DNA of 16,714 nt from assembly GCA_027063295.1 (NCBI GenBank), contig JAMORZ010000032.1:1-16714 (forward strand). The letters run 5' to 3'. Positions within the stretch are counted from its first letter, which is position 1. Each line of letters starts with the position of its first letter. Positions 1 through 7,166 of the stretch are shown here, piece by piece. Below the pieces are notes generated by a model, which was given only the letters and a program-made list of their open reading frames with translations, did no database searches and was not told the origin of the DNA. The stretch comes from Sulfurimonas sp. GTDB lineage: Bacteria; Campylobacterota; Campylobacteria; Campylobacterales; Sulfurimonadaceae. Position numbers and translations under genes: made by a program.

Positions 1-203
1 CACTTTGGGATGATGCACAAAGCAAAGGTTTTTGGACAGGGATCGTTAAAAATCAACGTAAAGGTGGTGGATTTTACTGGGTAAATGCGACAGTTTTACG
101 TTCAATCGACAAAAATGGTAATATCAAATATGTTTCTATCAGAGTAAAACCATCTCGTGAAGATATCAAAAAAGCTGAAGAGCTTTACGCAACATTAGAT
201 TAG
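1..203 (+). CDS. PAS-domain protein, C-terminal end only (Aer/CetB-like)
   Basis: The window opens inside this gene; the first complete codon is at base 3 and the stop is TAG at 201-203, leaving 66 residues. The visible stretch contains GFWTGIVKNQRKGGGFYWVN, followed by a VSIRVKPSRED strand. This is the second half of a PAS fold of the type found in Aer and in Campylobacter CetB, where the equivalent region reads W-x-G-x-VKNRRKNGD-x-YWV. In those proteins the PAS domain holds FAD and reports redox or energy state. The protein ends about 20 residues after the PAS core, so no signalling domain follows, as in the PAS-only CetB. It lies 16 bases before a receptor that has no sensor domain of its own, so it may supply the input; that is inference. 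Flavin-binding residues cannot be judged because the N-terminal half is missing. Confidence 0.8.
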   Translation, partial: LWDDAQSKGFWTGIVKNQRKGGGFYWVNATVLRSIDKNGNIKYVSIRVKPSREDIKKAEELYATLD

Positions 204-219
204 TCAAAAGGATTTCATA

Positions 220-2106
220 ATGGCATTAGTGAAAAAAGGGGGCTCATCATCAGCTTCGGCAGTTGTAGCTTCAGGAAGTGAAAAAAGAAAACAAAGAACA
301 CTTGCAAAACAACAACAGATCAGTGAAAGTATTGCAGGTGTTTCGATGACTATTTTAGAAAATGCTCAAGAGAGTGTAAGTGCGATTGAAGAGTTAAAGT
401 CTTCAATGGAGCAGATCGCTACTGCAGCAGAAGAAAATAGTGGAGCGAGTGAACAGGCTCTTGCAAATGTAAAAAGTATCAATGGCAATATCCGTAAAAT
501 GAACAGTACTATTGAGACTGTTATTAATTCTACACTTGCGACAGGTGATAGTATCTTAAACTCTGTTGGGCAAGTAAATGATTCAGTTTCACGTATGGAT
601 CATGCAGTTGTTGTTGCACAAGCAAGTTCTACAAAAAGTGAGGAGCTAAAAGTAAGCTCTCAAAATATTGGTGATGCTGTTGGATTTATTGCAAAGATTG
701 CTGATCAGACAAATCTTTTAGCATTAAATGCAGCGATTGAAGCAAGTCGTGCAAAAGAGCATGGTAAAGGGTTTGCAGTTGTTGCTGATGAGACACGTGC
801 ACTTGCAGGTGAGAGTGAGAAAAACGCAGAGTTTATTTCAGAACTCGTTAATAAGATTCAAGCAAGTATAGATAACATTATCCAAAGTATCGGTGCAACA
901 AGTTCTATCATCTCATCTAATGGAGATAAGGGAAATACACTGAGTATGAAGATGGAAGAGCTCTCTAAGATTGCTATCTACTCTGTTGAGGCTGCAAGAA
1001 GTGTAAGTACTTATACTGATAGACTCAGTGATTTGATAGGTAAAATCAATGCAGGTTCTCAAGATATTGCTCAAGCTTCAAGTGAGATTGCACTCTCTGT
1101 TGAGAAAACTCTCAATGGTATTGAAGTTCAATCAGATGCACTTGCACAAACAGAAGATGATATCAAAGAGCTTTCATCTTTGGCTGATGAGTTAAAATAC
1201 TCAACAGACACTATGAAGTCTGCTGAAGATATAGCACTCTCTGCTGATACTATCGGTGGAAATATGGATGATATCCAAAATGCGCTGGAGGATGTAACCA
1301 ATGCACTCAATCAAATCGAATCATCTTCTCACACAACAAATCAAAGTGCACTCAACAATAAAGAGTTGATTGAAGCTGGTATTGAAGCAGCACGTGATAT
1401 TGATAAGCTCATTGATATTGCAAGAAGAAACTTTGATCTTTTAAAAGTATCTTTTAGTGATGTAAAATCAACAATTACAGAGATCCGTACAGCGTTTAGT
1501 GACTCAATCACTCAAGGAAACGCAGCAGCATCTGAACTTGATGTGATTGTAAAAGAGACAAAATCTGTTGATAAAACTGTAGGCAATATCTCCAACTCGA
1601 TTGTACAACTCAATATGCTTGCAATAAGTGGTTCGATAGAAGCGGCTCGCGCAGGTGATTTTGGTAAAGGGTTTGCAGTTGTTAGTTCAGATATCCGTAA
1701 TCTTGCAAAAGATTCAAGTGCAAATACTGAAAAGATCAATGATATTGTTGAATCTATGAATTCAGAGATCGATACTGTAAAAACAGATTGGAATAACTTG
1801 CTAACATCACAAGCATCAGAGCAAACACTTATTGATACAATGATCTCTGATATCTCAAGAATCTCAGATATGCTTGTAGACCTTTTAGATAGGTACACAG
1901 GGCTTAAATCTGTAAATGATCAAAATCTTGAGGGTATGAATCAAGTAAATATCGGTGTAAGTGAGATTCAAAAAGCAGTAGAATTAAGTGCAAGAAACGC
2001 AATGGAATCACGTAAAGCGAGTGAGCTTATCATTGAAACTGTTTCACATATTTCTGAGGGTGTAGAAGAGCTTGCTGTTATGGCAGATGAGCTTCAACAA
2101 GGGTAA
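220..2106 (+). CDS. Soluble methyl-accepting chemotaxis protein with two signalling tips
   Basis: A 628-residue, almost wholly helical chemoreceptor with no hydrophobic segment long enough to cross the membrane and no recognisable sensor domain. A short basic N-terminus (MALVKK, then EKRKQR near residues 21-26) leads straight into a coiled coil with a methylation-helix-like stretch near residues 56-80. The first hairpin tip is canonical, IADQTNLLALNAAIEASRA at 160-178, followed by HGKGFAVVADETRALA. A second tip lies exactly 300 residues later at about 461-479 (IVQLNMLAISGSIEAARAG), followed by FGKGFAVVSSDIRNLA. It has lost several consensus contacts: QTNLLALNAA has become QLNMLAISGS. There is no C-terminal pentapeptide for tethering CheR. 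Aggtt-free but clear ribosome site AAAGGA sits 8 bases before the ATG. With ParA nearby, the closest functional analogue is R. sphaeroides TlpT; that link is inference. Confidence 0.93.
   Translation: MALVKKGGSSSASAVVASGSEKRKQRTLAKQQQISESIAGVSMTILENAQESVSAIEELKSSMEQIATAAEENSGASEQALANVKSINGNIRKMNSTIETVINSTLATGDSILNSVGQVNDSVSRMDHAVVVAQASSTKSEELKVSSQNIGDAVGFIAKIADQTNLLALNAAIEASRAKEHGKGFAVVADETRALAGESEKNAEFISELVNKIQASIDNIIQSIGATSSIISSNGDKGNTLSMKMEELSKIAIYSVEAARSVSTYTDRLSDLIGKINAGSQDIAQASSEIALSVEKTLNGIEVQSDALAQTEDDIKELSSLADELKYSTDTMKSAEDIALSADTIGGNMDDIQNALEDVTNALNQIESSSHTTNQSALNNKELIEAGIEAARDIDKLIDIARRNFDLLKVSFSDVKSTITEIRTAFSDSITQGNAAASELDVIVKETKSVDKTVGNISNSIVQLNMLAISGSIEAARAGDFGKGFAVVSSDIRNLAKDSSANTEKINDIVESMNSEIDTVKTDWNNLLTSQASEQTLIDTMISDISRISDMLVDLLDRYTGLKSVNDQNLEGMNQVNIGVSEIQKAVELSARNAMESRKASELIIETVSHISEGVEELAVMADELQQG
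762..783 (+). repeat. 22-bp exact repeat, second copy at 1662-1683
   Basis: The same 22 bases, beginning TGGTAAAGGG and ending GCAGTTGTT, occur at 762-783 and 1662-1683, exactly 900 bases apart and in the same frame. They encode GKGFAVV after each of the two receptor tips. The exact spacing of 300 codons and the identity at third-codon positions fit an internal duplication of the receptor hairpin. The surrounding sequence has diverged much further. Confidence 0.75.
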
Positions 2107-2122
2107 AAGCAGGTAAAAAAAG

Positions 2123-3487
2123 ATGCAAGTTGAAGAGATATTAATAATTAAAAACTCTAATGAGAGCTATGGTATATCTACAGAAGATATTAACCAGATT
2201 TCTCGTGTGCCAACACTGATGCCACTACCACTTAGACCAAAAGGGGTAAGGGGATTATGTGCAGTTGCAGGAAACATTGTATCTCTCCTTGATTTAAATA
2301 CATTGTTAGGACTTCCTCAAGAGGTTGAGTATGAAGCAGAAAAAACACGACTCCTAAGTCTTAATGGACACCATTCAAGTAATGCTTTGCTTGTGAGTGA
2401 AGTGTATAATACAGTTGAAGTTGATCAATTAAAGATAGATTATATCGATCAGCCTGAAGATCCTGTTATTGCAATCTACAAATATAAAGATAAACTTGTT
2501 CAGGTGATCTCTTTAGATATTTTAGTTGAGAGACTCAATAAAGTTCAGATAGAAGCAAAAGAGATTAAAAACGGGAAAATACAAACAGAGATAACAAAAG
2601 AGGAAGAACTTAACAGATTTCTTATCTTTTCAATGGCAAATGAAAATTTTGCGATTGATATTGAATACCTTCAAGAGATTATTTTTGCAGATATTGAAGC
2701 GACAGAGATTGTTGGTAGCAGTGATGAGGTTGTTGGTCTTATCACTTTACGTGAAGAGTTGGTGATCGTGATTGACTTGAGATCTTATTATGGTTTTTCT
2801 CAAAAACGTAGTGATAAAAATCGTATACTCATCACATCATATCAAGGAAAACGTATTGGGCTGTTGATTGATGAGATTATAGATATTAAAAACTATGCTG
2901 CTACAGATATTGAGTATATGGATGACACTGTTGAGAGAAGCAAAATTTCAGGTGTTATTCATGAAAAAGACTCTCTTATCTCATTTTTTGATCATAAAGT
3001 TTTAGAATCGATTTTTCAAAAACATGAAGCTTTTGTAGATGAATCAGATCATGCTGTTGTGCAAGAGGGTAGTTGTAACACCATAGAGATGGTTGTCTTT
3101 AAGATACAAGAGAAAGAGTATGCTTTTGAGATAGAAAGTGTTGATGAGATCATAGATATAATGGAAACAACTGAAGTGACTTTTAGTGATGAAAGTGTTG
3201 ATGGTGTTATCAATATTCGTGGACAAATTGTTGCCATTGTATCTTTGTTTGAGAAACTTGGGATAGAACCATACACACCTCAAGATGGAAAGATTATTAT
3301 TTGTAGGGTTGATGGTGTACGTGTTGGGTTTGTAGTAGATAGTGTAAGTGATATTTTACATATAAAAGAATCTGAAATTAGAGAAGAAGAGAGTGATATC
3401 TTTACGAGTGTATTACATCTAGATCATGGTAGAAGATTAGTCCTTACAATGGATGTAGATACTTTAGTAGAAAGAAAGGAAATATAG
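2123..3487 (+). CDS. Triple-domain CheW coupling protein
   Basis: A 454-residue protein made of three CheW-type beta-barrel domains in a row, at about residues 1-140, 162-300 and 320-452. Signs of each are the opening strand plus acidic helix (IIKNSNESYGISTEDINQI; LIFSMANENFAIDIEYLQEI; VVFKIQEKEYAFEIESVDEI), the VxGLxxxxxxxVxxxDL-type core (VRGLCAVAGNIVSLLDL; VVGLITLREELVIVIDL; VDGVINIRGQIVAIVSL) and a late barrel strand such as RIGLLIDEIIDI or RVGFVVDSVSDI. CheW links receptors to CheA in the array; typical CheW has one such domain in about 150-170 residues. Three fused domains could bridge several receptor or CheA contacts at once, perhaps matching the two-tip receptor encoded just upstream; that is inference. 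The gene starts 16 bases after the receptor gene, and its TAG stop overlaps the GTG start of cheB by one base. Confidence 0.93.
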   Translation: MQVEEILIIKNSNESYGISTEDINQISRVPTLMPLPLRPKGVRGLCAVAGNIVSLLDLNTLLGLPQEVEYEAEKTRLLSLNGHHSSNALLVSEVYNTVEVDQLKIDYIDQPEDPVIAIYKYKDKLVQVISLDILVERLNKVQIEAKEIKNGKIQTEITKEEELNRFLIFSMANENFAIDIEYLQEIIFADIEATEIVGSSDEVVGLITLREELVIVIDLRSYYGFSQKRSDKNRILITSYQGKRIGLLIDEIIDIKNYAATDIEYMDDTVERSKISGVIHEKDSLISFFDHKVLESIFQKHEAFVDESDHAVVQEGSCNTIEMVVFKIQEKEYAFEIESVDEIIDIMETTEVTFSDESVDGVINIRGQIVAIVSLFEKLGIEPYTPQDGKIIICRVDGVRVGFVVDSVSDILHIKESEIREEESDIFTSVLHLDHGRRLVLTMDVDTLVERKEI

Positions 3488-4560
3488 TGGCAAAGAAAAT
3501 ACTTATAGTTGATGATTCAGCATTAGTAAGAAAACAATTAACAGAGATTATAAGCACTTTGGATGTTGAGATAGATACTGCAAAAAATGGAAAAGAAGCA
3601 GTGGAAAAAGCAACATCAATGCAGTATGATGCGATAACTATGGATATCAATATGCCAGTTATGGATGGTATTGAAGCAGTGAAGCAGATTATGGAGAAGC
3701 AACCAACTGCGATTTTAATGATCTCATCTCTTACAACTGAAGATGCAAGTATCACTATGGAAGCACTCGATCTTGGGGCGATCGACTATATTGCAAAACC
3801 AGGAACTATGAATGTGGGTAGACGTGAAAATAGAGAGGAGATTTTAGAAAAAATCAACTCTGTGAGTAAAATTTCTCCTCGTCGATTGAAGCGTCAAGCT
3901 CGTCGTGCAGCAGCACCTGTGCGTGAACGTAGACGTGCTGTACATAGAGAAGAGGAAAGAAGTGTTACACCTGCAAGTGATCTAAAACTTACAAAAGTTG
4001 TACTTATTGGCTCATCAACAGGTGGTCCTGGACTGATTGAACAGATATGTAGTTCACTGCCTGCTGATTATAAATACCCTGTATGTATTGTACAGCATAT
4101 GCCAGAGCAGTTTACTGCTGCGTTTGCAACAAGACTTGATCGTGCATCAGTTCTTCCTGTACACGAAACGAAACAAAATATGGAGATCTTACCAGGAAAT
4201 ATTTATGTGGCTCGTGGTGGTGTGCATATGAATTTTGCAAAAAAAGTTTCAGGCAAGATTGTTGTCCGTGAAAATAAAAATAAAGGTGAAAACTTTTTTC
4301 AACCAAGTGTAAACGATATGATGTTTTCTGCAATGGAAGTGTTTGATCCTAAAAACCTCGTAGGTGTGATCCTTACTGGAATCGGTGATGATGGTGCTGA
4401 TGCCATGGTGGCACTTAAAAAAGCGGGTGCTTATACGATAGGTGAGAGTGAAGAGAGTGCGACTGTTTATGGTATGCCTAAAGAGGCTTATGATAGAGGT
4501 GGTGTGATGGAGCAGTTGGACTTTAAGCAGATACTGAAAAAAGTGGCAACACTAAAGTAA
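3487..4560 (+). CDS. cheB: Chemotaxis response regulator protein-glutamate methylesterase CheB
   Basis: CheB removes methyl groups from receptor glutamates, and deamidates glutamines, when its receiver domain is phosphorylated by CheA. This 357-residue copy has both parts. The receiver (about 1-120) has the acidic pair D9-D10, phosphoacceptor D53 in MDINMP and the IAKPGT lysine. The methylesterase domain (about 168-355) has the triad S177 in IGSSTGGPG, H204 in VQHMPEQFT and D302 in LTGIGDDGADAM. The linker, about residues 130-160, is unusual: residues 132-158 contain 11 Arg and one Lys out of 27, against a background of acidic proteins. The start is GTG at 3487, sharing its G with the preceding stop (TAGTG), so translation is probably coupled. 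The pairing with cheR downstream indicates a working adaptation system. Confidence 0.97.
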   Translation: MAKKILIVDDSALVRKQLTEIISTLDVEIDTAKNGKEAVEKATSMQYDAITMDINMPVMDGIEAVKQIMEKQPTAILMISSLTTEDASITMEALDLGAIDYIAKPGTMNVGRRENREEILEKINSVSKISPRRLKRQARRAAAPVRERRRAVHREEERSVTPASDLKLTKVVLIGSSTGGPGLIEQICSSLPADYKYPVCIVQHMPEQFTAAFATRLDRASVLPVHETKQNMEILPGNIYVARGGVHMNFAKKVSGKIVVRENKNKGENFFQPSVNDMMFSAMEVFDPKNLVGVILTGIGDDGADAMVALKKAGAYTIGESEESATVYGMPKEAYDRGGVMEQLDFKQILKKVATLK

Positions 4561-4569
4561 GGATGTAAG

Positions 4570-5193
4570 ATGGCATTGGTGAAGAAGCATACAACTCAAG
4601 ATGTTGCAGAGTTCCCTGTACTTAACTCTCTTGAGGACGCAACAAACTTTTTTTATTCTGCACAAACGAATGAAGAGAGAGATTATGCTATTGAAGAGAT
4701 TGCTCGATTTGAAGGTGGTGGAGAGTTCTTAGCAGATTATCTTAATGATGAAGATGCAGATAAACAGATCGCTACAAAAGTTGCCTCGGTAATCTCAAAT
4801 ATGGATCCAGATGATGCTCCAATTGAGCGAGTGATGGATCTTTTAAAACTTAATAATGCATATATCAGAAACCTTGGGATCTCTATCCTTAGAGATTTTG
4901 GAGATTCTATAAAGTATTATATTGTGAAGTTTCTCATTGGAGATGATAGAGATCTGAGAATCTTTGCTATTAATGTTTTGGGTGATGTTAATTTTGCCGA
5001 ATCACGTGATATGCTTGTAGAGCTTTTGGAAAATGAAGAAGATATCAATGTTGCCATGACTGCAGTGGATTATATGGGTGAGATTGGAGAGGTGGAAGAT
5101 ATTCCACTACTAGAGTCACTCAAAGAGCGTTTTTCTGGGGACTTTTATGCTGAGTTCGCAGTTGATGGTGCTATTAAAATGATAAAGGGGTAG
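4570..5193 (+). CDS. HEAT-repeat protein of the chemosensory operon
   Basis: A 207-residue acidic, all-helical protein. From about residue 30 it shows tandem helix pairs of HEAT type, with recurring patterns such as RNLGISILRDFGDS, RIFAINVLGDVNFAES and NVAMTAVDYMGEIGEVEDI, each about 30-35 residues long. HEAT proteins are usually protein-binding scaffolds; no enzymatic motif is visible. The first six residues, MALVKK, are identical to those of the chemoreceptor at 220, while three of the six codons differ silently (TTA/TTG, AAA/AAG, AAA/AAG). The gene sits between cheB and cheR with AAGGA 7 bases before the ATG. The position suggests an accessory scaffold of the adaptation enzymes or of array positioning; its exact role is not known to me. 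Confidence 0.85.
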   Translation: MALVKKHTTQDVAEFPVLNSLEDATNFFYSAQTNEERDYAIEEIARFEGGGEFLADYLNDEDADKQIATKVASVISNMDPDDAPIERVMDLLKLNNAYIRNLGISILRDFGDSIKYYIVKFLIGDDRDLRIFAINVLGDVNFAESRDMLVELLENEEDINVAMTAVDYMGEIGEVEDIPLLESLKERFSGDFYAEFAVDGAIKMIKG

Positions 5194-5197
5194 AGTG

Positions 5198-6028
5198 ATG
5201 GCTTATCTTTTATCAAAAGAGAACTTTGCAAAGATTGGGGAGTTTATCTACCGTAAAAGTGGTATCTTTTTAGAAGAGGAGAAACACTTTGATAAGATTG
5301 CAAAGTACATAGACAAAAGAGCTGCAGAGCTTGGTATGGATAGCTTTAGAAAATACTTCTTTAGATTGCGTTTTGATGATAAAGATGGTGAAGAGTTTCA
5401 AGAGTTGATGAATGCAGTGACTGTAAATGAAACTTATTTTTTTAGAGAAAAAGATCAGTTTGAAGTGCTTGTAAATAGAATTTTGCCCGAGTTGCATGAG
5501 AGAATGCCTGCTGGAAAACCTCTACGTATCTTATCTTCTCCATGTTCAACAGGTGAAGAGCCATACTCTATTATTTTACACATTGTAGAAGAGGGTAAGG
5601 TTGTAGAGGAGCGTGATATTGAGGTTGTTGGGATAGATATCGATTCAACTGTTATCCAAAAGGCGAAAGCAGCACGTTTTACAGAACGTTCTGTTCATGC
5701 TATCCCAAAACCTATTTTGAGCAAATGGTTTGTAAAAAAAGGGCTTGGATGGGAGCTTGGTGAGGAGTTGCAAGGTACAGTTGATTTTCATGTGGCCAAT
5801 GTTTTTGATAAAACACAGATGCGTAAACTTGGAAAATTTGATGTTATCTTCTCAAGAAATATGCTCATCTATTTTGATGATGCATCACGTAAAGAGGTTG
5901 CTATGACTTTTTATGATATGCTTAATCCTGGTGGTTATGTTCTTTTAGGCCATGCAGAGTATATGAGTCGTATTGTTTCAGTTTTTAAAGCAAAAAAAAT
6001 AGACAATACATTAATTTATCAAAAATAG
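5198..6028 (+). CDS. cheR: Chemotaxis protein methyltransferase CheR
   Basis: CheR transfers methyl groups from S-adenosylmethionine to receptor glutamates. The 276 residues are of normal length. The helical N-terminal domain (about 1-75) is followed by NETYFFRE (N77-E84), the SAM-binding loop SSPCSTGEEPYS with G119-E121, an acidic loop GIDIDSTVIQKAK, and the catalytic-core strand DVIFSRNMLIYFD. LNPGGYVLLGHAEYM closes the fold. The GTG at 5195 would also be in frame, but the ATG at 5198 has AAGGGG 7 bases upstream and is the better start. The stop of the HEAT gene lies only 4 bases before. The receptor in this operon has no C-terminal NWETF-type tether, so CheR must reach its substrate directly. 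With cheB it forms the methylation-based memory of the pathway. Confidence 0.97.
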   Translation: MAYLLSKENFAKIGEFIYRKSGIFLEEEKHFDKIAKYIDKRAAELGMDSFRKYFFRLRFDDKDGEEFQELMNAVTVNETYFFREKDQFEVLVNRILPELHERMPAGKPLRILSSPCSTGEEPYSIILHIVEEGKVVEERDIEVVGIDIDSTVIQKAKAARFTERSVHAIPKPILSKWFVKKGLGWELGEELQGTVDFHVANVFDKTQMRKLGKFDVIFSRNMLIYFDDASRKEVAMTFYDMLNPGGYVLLGHAEYMSRIVSVFKAKKIDNTLIYQK

Positions 6029-6036
6029 GAGAAGAA

Positions 6037-6411
6037 ATGCCATTAGTTATATTCGTAGATGACAGTGAAACAGCCTTAGCATCAACAAAGATGGTAACAA
6101 GCTCAATGCCAATAGAGGTAAAACAATATACAGAAGCACAAAAAGCTCTTGCAGATATTCAAGCTGGAATGAAGCCTGATTTAATCATAACAGATTTAAA
6201 TATGCCAGTGATGAACGGTTTTGAATTTTTAGAAGCACTTCGCAAGGAAGAAGCAACAAAAAGAACTCCTACTCTTATGCTTACTACTGAGACAAAAGCA
6301 GAGCTAAAACAACAGGGAAAAGCTCTTGGGCTTACTGGATGGATTGTAAAACCATTTAATCCAGCACAGTTAAAACAAGCGATCACAAGAGTGTTGAGAC
6401 TCCCTGCATAG
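6037..6411 (+). CDS. Single-domain response regulator, CheY-like (first copy)
   Basis: A 124-residue stand-alone receiver domain with the expected residues: acidic pair D8-D9 in IFVDDSE, phosphoacceptor D53 in IITDLNMP, Thr in MLTTET and the conserved Lys in WIVKPFNP. A Trp replaces the usual Tyr/Phe three residues before that Lys. It would accept phosphate from CheA and carry the signal to an output, or act as a phosphate sink. A strong ribosome site, TAGGAGA, overlaps the cheR stop. It differs clearly from the second CheY at 6792, so the two probably have different partners. The short CheZ-like gene follows 11 bases later, suggesting that this protein, the next CheY or both are its substrates. 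No output partner is encoded in the window. Confidence 0.93.
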   Translation: MPLVIFVDDSETALASTKMVTSSMPIEVKQYTEAQKALADIQAGMKPDLIITDLNMPVMNGFEFLEALRKEEATKRTPTLMLTTETKAELKQQGKALGLTGWIVKPFNPAQLKQAITRVLRLPA

Positions 6412-6422
6412 AAAAGGTTGAT

Positions 6423-6782
6423 ATGATGCAAACTTTAAACTCACTAGAGCAACTTTTAGCACACATCAAAGATGTACAGCTAGATGTAAAAGAGCTTTCA
6501 TACGATTCTTTGATGAAGATGAGTCGATTTATAGAAAGAAATAATCTTGAAGTGGATGAAGATGTTACGATCGCATTGCAGTATCAAGATATTATTACTC
6601 AGCAGTTAAGTGCCATTGTAGAAGCTATTGAGAGTACACAGAATTGTTTAGTAGAGTTTAAAGAAAATGCAACTCATGAGATCGAAGAGAGATTGAGTAA
6701 TATTTTACAAGAAGCAAAAGAGAAAAAAGATAGGTTCTCTGGAAAATCTGTAGATGCAGATGATGAGATAGAATTTTTTTAG
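6423..6782 (+). CDS. Short CheZ-like phosphatase
   Basis: A 119-residue, helical, acidic protein. Two features point to CheZ, which removes phosphate from CheY. First, LQYQDIITQQLSAI holds D56 and Q60, matching the catalytic Asp-x-x-x-Gln of CheZ (FQDLTGQ in E. coli). Second, the C-terminus is a flexible linker ending in DADDEIEFF, much like the acidic, Phe-ending CheY-docking tail of CheZ (VDDLLDSLGF). Between and around these are two long helices as expected for half of the CheZ four-helix bundle dimer. At 119 residues it is little more than half the length of E. coli CheZ. A dimer could still present two active sites. The in-frame ATG at 6426 is an alternative start. The gene lies between the two cheY-like genes, its likely substrates. 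Function is inferred from motifs only. Confidence 0.72.
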   Translation: MMQTLNSLEQLLAHIKDVQLDVKELSYDSLMKMSRFIERNNLEVDEDVTIALQYQDIITQQLSAIVEAIESTQNCLVEFKENATHEIEERLSNILQEAKEKKDRFSGKSVDADDEIEFF

Positions 6783-6791
6783 GAGAGTATG

Positions 6792-7157
6792 ATGGCAACA
6801 GTGATGGTAGTAGATGATTCCAAGACAGTTAGAAATTATCATGGGGCTATTTTAAAGTCCTTGGGAATGGATATCTTAGAAGCAGAAAATGGGATGGAGG
6901 CTTTAGAGAAAAGTCTTGATGCAGAGGTAGATCTCTATCTTGTTGATGTAAATATGCCCATCATGGATGGATACTCTTTTATAAAAGATTTAAGAAAGCA
7001 AGAAAACCATAAGTTTATTCCTGTGATTATGGTGACAACTCAGGCAAAAGAGGAAGATAAGATTAGTGCATATAAAGTGGGTGCTAACCTTTTTGAAACA
7101 AAACCTATTCGTCCTGAACAACTACAGGCATATATAGATATACTAGTAAAGAGTTAA
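6792..7157 (+). CDS. Single-domain response regulator, CheY-like (second copy)
   Basis: A 121-residue receiver domain. It keeps D8-D9 in MVVDDSK, the phosphoacceptor D52 in LVDVNMP, the Thr in MVTTQA and the Lys in ETKPIRPEQL. Of the two adjacent ATGs (6789 and 6792), the second is preferred because AGGAG lies 6 bases upstream. The sequence is quite unlike the first CheY outside the active site, and the segment around the conserved Lys (FETKP) is more polar. The gene is directly followed by cheA, with the cheA ribosome site AAGGAGA overlapping its stop. One CheA therefore has at least four possible receivers in this operon: two CheYs, CheB and the protein at 11704. Which one controls output cannot be told from sequence. 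Confidence 0.93.
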   Translation: MATVMVVDDSKTVRNYHGAILKSLGMDILEAENGMEALEKSLDAEVDLYLVDVNMPIMDGYSFIKDLRKQENHKFIPVIMVTTQAKEEDKISAYKVGANLFETKPIRPEQLQAYIDILVKS

Positions 7158-7166
7158 GGAGAGATT

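Noticed and set aside
1512..1898. Long open frame of 128 codons on the minus strand inside the receptor gene
   Set aside because: It is antisense to a well-conserved coding region, its product is a Ser/Ile-rich low-complexity chain caused by the repetitive receptor codons, and it has no ribosome site.
3640..3680. Near-identical DNA in cheB and in the receiver gene at about 11869-11910 (both encode MDINMPxMDGIEA)
   Set aside because: This is the most conserved part of any receiver domain and shared codon preference explains the match; it is not a mobile or recombination repeat.
3444..3755. Minus-strand open frame antisense to the start of cheB
   Set aside because: It lies fully over conserved receiver-domain codons and gives a hydrophobic shadow product with no ribosome site.
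6423..6782. Reading of the short helical protein as a CheV or Hpt protein
   Set aside because: It has no CheW-like strands and no His in an HxxKG setting; the Asp-x-x-x-Gln motif and acidic tail fit CheZ better.
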